64,000 nucleotides of DNA, taken from positions 1 through 64,000 of the forward strand of contig CAUZFZ010000015.1 of assembly GCA_963579025.1 (NCBI GenBank), in the 5' to 3' direction. This DNA comes from CAUZFZ01 sp963579025 (lineage in GTDB: Bacteria; Planctomycetota; Planctomycetia; Planctomycetales; Planctomycetaceae). This document shows positions 60,789 through 64,000 of the stretch, one piece after another. Position numbers and translations under genes: made by a program. Position 1 is the first letter of the stretch. Each line of letters begins with the position of its first letter. A model generated the notes under the pieces. The model was not told where the DNA came from. It made no database searches and worked only from the letters and a program-made list of their open reading frames with translations.

Positions 60789-63700
60789 CTACTGGCTCAA
60801 CTGGTCCCTGGTCAACATGACGAGTCGACCGTTCTGAACTGTTGTGCTGACACGTCCGTGTATGTCGTAAGGACCAACGCCCTTCATCTTCAGCGTGTGT
60901 TCCATCGCACCGTTGTCGATGTTGAATGCCTTGAGTTCAAAGTCCTGGCGATCGGCGACTCGGGCAATCATGTGACTGCCGAAGACGCGGGGAAGTAGCG
61001 TGACCTGCGGCTTCGCCTGATAACCTGTGACTTCCGTTCGAAAAATCAACTCGCCCGTCTCGCAGTTCCTTGACGTGAAGTAGAACGCCTGACCGGGATG
61101 CGGTTCGATCCCATAGATACGTTCGCCCTCCATGAACATCGAGTGCAACGGGCGCGGCGATTGCGAGTTCTTCGGATCGGTTGACCACAACAACTCGCCA
61201 GTCTCAGCGGACAGCATGTGGATCGCCTTCTGGTCGTAATCTTCTTTCAGAACGGCGACATACTTGTCTCCCAGTGCAAAACGCAGTGGTGGAGTGCGCG
61301 TCGCGTCGTTGTTGTCGATCAGTCGCTTCCAGACAATCTCCAGTCGATCCGTGTCGATCAGGATGTAGTACCAGCCGTCTGTCACGACGAGCTGGTTGTT
61401 GCGACGCGCAGTTGGCAGAGCTGACGGGCCGTCTTCCAGCAACGGATGATCTTCCAGCATGCTCAGGTCGGGCAAGTCCAGTCGACCAATCAGGCTGCCA
61501 GTTGCTCGGTAACGGACGGTCATATTGAACGGAAGCTTTCGAACGCTGACCATGCGGTCGCCGTCCATGTAGGGCGGAATGTAAAGGTCTCCAAGCTCCT
61601 GAGCCTGCCAGGCGACTTCGCCGATGGCAATATCCGTTGGAACGTACAATGCGATGGATTCGACCTTCCCGGACAACAGCAGCAAATCACCGCTGAGTAC
61701 AGCGCTGCGAATCTCAAAGTCGAACGGCACTCGATATCGCCAGCGAAGTGACCCATCGTCCAATGACAATGCCAGAACATCGTACAGGCCGTGAACCAGG
61801 ACGAGGTCACCGTAAACGAACGCGGTGAAGAAGCCGGGCTCCTGTCCTTTGCCCTTCAATCTCAATTCATCGGTCTGCCAGGCAACTTCACCCGTATTCA
61901 ATTCTCGGGCCGTAACGACGAACTTGTTATCCAGACGCTTGCGGACGCGCGTGGCAAGGAACATCAACTGCGGCTGGATCAACCGGTTACCTCGGCGCTC
62001 CATAACCAGTCTGGCGGCAGTTTCCTCTTCGTCGAACTCCACTTCCCTCGATTCCTGGGGCAGTGTGATTGCGCGTTCAACAGCATCGGAAGGAGTGGGG
62101 GCAACCTGATCTCGCAGGCCGTCGGGGAGTTTCAGATCTGAAACACGAGCAACGTCCGCCAATTGCCACATCTGCTGACGACCCTGTGGCGTTTTGTTCT
62201 CAACTGCCTGCTTCAGCAAACGGTCGAGCGTCGTCTGAGCGGCCGAAGCACCAGGGAATTCCCCGAGTAGTTGCATGAGTTCATCGTCAGGTTTGCCAGT
62301 CAGCGTCTCCGCCGCCAACTGGTCGGACGATTCTACGAACTCGTCGGACCGTCGCTTCTGTCTGCGGAGACGAAGCGCCGCCAACTCACCGGCTCGCAGT
62401 GTCAGGGACTTCGGCAGCGGCGACACCGTGCTTAAGTAAAGCGGCAGGCTCCGTTTCATCAGGGCCAGGCTGCTGCTCATCTCTTTCGCGTACAGCGATT
62501 TCGAGAGGAAACTACCGTAGTGATCAAGGACGCTTTCGGCGGCGCCCAGCACTTGACGACTCTCAGCGGCGGCCACGGCTGAAATCGGATACTCGTGCTC
62601 ACCATAGGTGTTGATGACAATTCGCAGGGCCTTGGCGGCCGATTCCAGATCGCCGCGACGCTCGTAAGCATCGGCCACCGCGAACAGGGTTTCAATTTCT
62701 TCCGCCAACGTGCCCGCGGTGCGACTCATACCCAGGCAGTTCTGCAGCTCCTCGCCTACTCTTCCTGAGCGAATTGCCTGACGAGCCAAGCGCAAATGTA
62801 CGCCATACAGTTGCTGATTGATCGCCGCGCGAAAATCGAGGTCTTCTGAAGAAATCGTGTTCAGACACTGCTGCAGCAGATCGGCCGCTGCCTGCATGCG
62901 AGTCTCGGCCACAGCCAGTTCGGCTTTCGCAAAATCGCCAGCGGGATCGTTTCGTGTTTGTATTGTGGCGCCGACGGCATCACGGTCGTAGACCATGCTG
63001 ACCGAGCGGGCGGAGATGCGCAGCTCGAATGTTTCGCCGAAGCGTTCGACCGTCTGACGTGCAAAGGGCAGAAACGGCCCGTGTTTATTTTCCGGGACCG
63101 TGTCGGCGACGACGTCCTTGAGCATCTTGATCCGCGCCGTCGTCTTTTCGTCCTTGACTGGGCTGTCTTCAAAAGCCTTCAGTTCGTCCGGGCCGTTGGT
63201 GTGAATGTCCGTGTCCGCTCGCGCCAGAATTTCCCCGCTGTAATAACGTCGAGCATCAACGATCTGACGCTGTTCAATATCCAGGCACGTGAGATTCGAG
63301 AAATATCCAAAGATCGGATAGGCCACGTAGCGAAAGCTGCTTAAGTAAACGCGTCCGTCCTGAGTCATGAAAGGGCGCGCTGCGAGTTCGAACCAGGCGT
63401 CGTTGCTGCGGTAGTGAAGCGTCGGCGATGCAAACACATAGTGCGTCATTACCGGGTGTGTTTCCGTGACTGTCAGGTCCGGTGACTCCCAGACGATCTC
63501 GCCGGTCGCTGGATCGAGCAGGTGGATTGGCGATGGAGAGCGGTGGGCCGGAATGTCCAGTTTTCTTCCCGTGTACGCGACGACCAGTTCGCCTTTCCTG
63601 GACATTCCCAGCAGGTAACCGCAACCCGAAGTCCGCTTGGCATGCGTCCAGAGCACCTTACCCGTTCGTCGGTCGATGCAGTAAATGGAATTCGTATCAA

Positions 63701-64000
63701 CCGGCGTCGTGTACAACCTCTGGCCAACCATCAGAGGACGTTGGTTGTACCACAGCATCGGATTGGGTGGCCGGAAGTAGACGCGCGAATGATTCGCCTT
63801 CTCGCCGCCGCGGGCAAATTGACGGGTCGCATCGTGAATGCCGGGGTAATACGGATACCTGCTCAACCACTTCACCCGACCGGAAAGGCTGTCCAAGGCG
63901 GCGATTGCTCCCGCATTGGTCGTGTAGTAGATCGTTCCCTGGTGATACAGAGGCGGGCTGGTGAAGCTGCGAATCCGGTTACGCCGTACTTCTGCCAGCC
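60789..64000 (-). CDS. PQQ-like beta-propeller protein, 5' end beyond the window
   Basis: The frame is open from the stop at 60789 to the right edge: upstream of TTG 63896 it continues in frame (SFTSPPLYHQGTIYYTTNAG) to 64000, so the N-terminus is missing. Blades are seen at DSLSGRVKWLSRYPY, IDRRTGKVLWTHAKR, LDPATGEIVWESPD, ARELNTGEVAWQTDE, SAETGELLWSTD and NCETGELIFRTEV. A helical, TPR-like region (~300-560, from ELAVAETRMQAAADLLQQCLN) splits the propeller. Very likely secreted; at least 1,070 residues. It converges with the NHL-like gene, with 29 bases between stops. Confidence 0.85.
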   Translation of the reverse strand, partial: LAEVRRNRIRSFTSPPLYHQGTIYYTTNAGAIAALDSLSGRVKWLSRYPYYPGIHDATRQFARGGEKANHSRVYFRPPNPMLWYNQRPLMVGQRLYTTPVDTNSIYCIDRRTGKVLWTHAKRTSGCGYLLGMSRKGELVVAYTGRKLDIPAHRSPSPIHLLDPATGEIVWESPDLTVTETHPVMTHYVFASPTLHYRSNDAWFELAARPFMTQDGRVYLSSFRYVAYPIFGYFSNLTCLDIEQRQIVDARRYYSGEILARADTDIHTNGPDELKAFEDSPVKDEKTTARIKMLKDVVADTVPENKHGPFLPFARQTVERFGETFELRISARSVSMVYDRDAVGATIQTRNDPAGDFAKAELAVAETRMQAAADLLQQCLNTISSEDLDFRAAINQQLYGVHLRLARQAIRSGRVGEELQNCLGMSRTAGTLAEEIETLFAVADAYERRGDLESAAKALRIVINTYGEHEYPISAVAAAESRQVLGAAESVLDHYGSFLSKSLYAKEMSSSLALMKRSLPLYLSTVSPLPKSLTLRAGELAALRLRRQKRRSDEFVESSDQLAAETLTGKPDDELMQLLGEFPGASAAQTTLDRLLKQAVENKTPQGRQQMWQLADVARVSDLKLPDGLRDQVAPTPSDAVERAITLPQESREVEFDEEETAARLVMERRGNRLIQPQLMFLATRVRKRLDNKFVVTARELNTGEVAWQTDELRLKGKGQEPGFFTAFVYGDLVLVHGLYDVLALSLDDGSLRWRYRVPFDFEIRSAVLSGDLLLLSGKVESIALYVPTDIAIGEVAWQAQELGDLYIPPYMDGDRMVSVRKLPFNMTVRYRATGSLIGRLDLPDLSMLEDHPLLEDGPSALPTARRNNQLVVTDGWYYILIDTDRLEIVWKRLIDNNDATRTPPLRFALGDKYVAVLKEDYDQKAIHMLSAETGELLWSTDPKNSQSPRPLHSMFMEGERIYGIEPHPGQAFYFTSRNCETGELIFRTEVTGYQAKPQVTLLPRVFGSHMIARVADRQDFELKAFNIDNGAMEHTLKMKGVGPYDIHGRVSTTVQNGRLVMLTRDQLSQ

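Noticed and set aside
1..64000. CRISPR array, rRNA operon, transposase, integrase or complete prophage
   Set aside because: No regularly spaced direct repeats, rRNA sequence or recombinase frames were seen; the repeats found are palindromic and dispersed.

Overview
The window looks like chromosomal DNA of a planctomycete. The evidence is lineage-typical gene content: a PVC-type membrane-bound dehydrogenase fused to cytochrome c, a secreted protein with an N-terminal LEPR-XLL-like sorting motif, many secreted beta-propeller (PQQ-like, NHL-like) proteins of 490 to over 1000 residues, MurG, a FloA flotillin, and short GTAGG-type and KDEGG-type palindromic repeats that even sit inside genes. GC is moderately high and most genes use ATG or GTG starts with weak Shine-Dalgarno sites. 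Genus and species cannot be fixed from the sequence alone.

Layout. 1-4410 is accessory DNA. It holds a hairpin repeat, a small unknown gene, a 3' fragment of a tRNA-Thr(CGU) that looks like an integration scar, a decayed type ISP restriction-modification gene, a Panacea-domain antitoxin with a RelE/HigB-like toxin frame that lacks a normal start codon, and a short orphan C-terminal-like gene. 4468-9394 carries a VWA/glutamine-amidotransferase-like membrane protein, an HExxH protein and a secreted protein. 9546-16001, all minus, carries a Ser/Tyr-rich secreted protein, the PVC cytochrome, an LptF/LptG permease and FloA. 16180-21948, all plus, is a run of close-packed genes: nagA-like deacetylase, small membrane protein, PLP-dependent threonine/serine dehydratase, truncated hemoglobin, MBOAT/wax-synthase-like protein, nadC, small membrane protein, CYTH protein. 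An SDR gene converges on its end.

23241-31647 holds a LEPR-XLL protein, a planctomycete-type small protein, then an FHA-GAF class III nucleotide cyclase next to a metallo-beta-lactamase-fold protein resembling class II cyclic-nucleotide phosphodiesterases. This is followed by murG and a coupled unknown gene/HtrA-like protease pair. 31749-32431 is a two-gene cassette (small helical protein plus HNH nuclease). 32453-42584 includes an FdhA-type molybdoenzyme with an in-frame repeat insertion, a large secreted protein, a BASS transporter, a lipoprotein and a lone CbiO-like ATPase. 42666-43679 is moxR. 43811-43920 is a 110-bp near-perfect palindrome.

45083 to the right edge is dominated by secreted propeller proteins: a coupled tandem pair, a PQQ-like protein with EF-hand-like segments, an NHL-like protein, and a PQQ-like protein running off the end. 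Between them lie miaB, an LRR protein, an ankyrin protein, a GNAT acetyltransferase, an SGNH esterase and a calcineurin-like phosphatase.

The most interesting items are the cyclase/phosphodiesterase pair, the small-protein/HNH cassette, the start-less toxin frame beside the Panacea gene, the decayed ISP enzyme next to the tRNA scar, and the two cases of palindromic repeats inserted in frame into enzymes. I saw no CRISPR array, rRNA operon, transposase or integrase gene.
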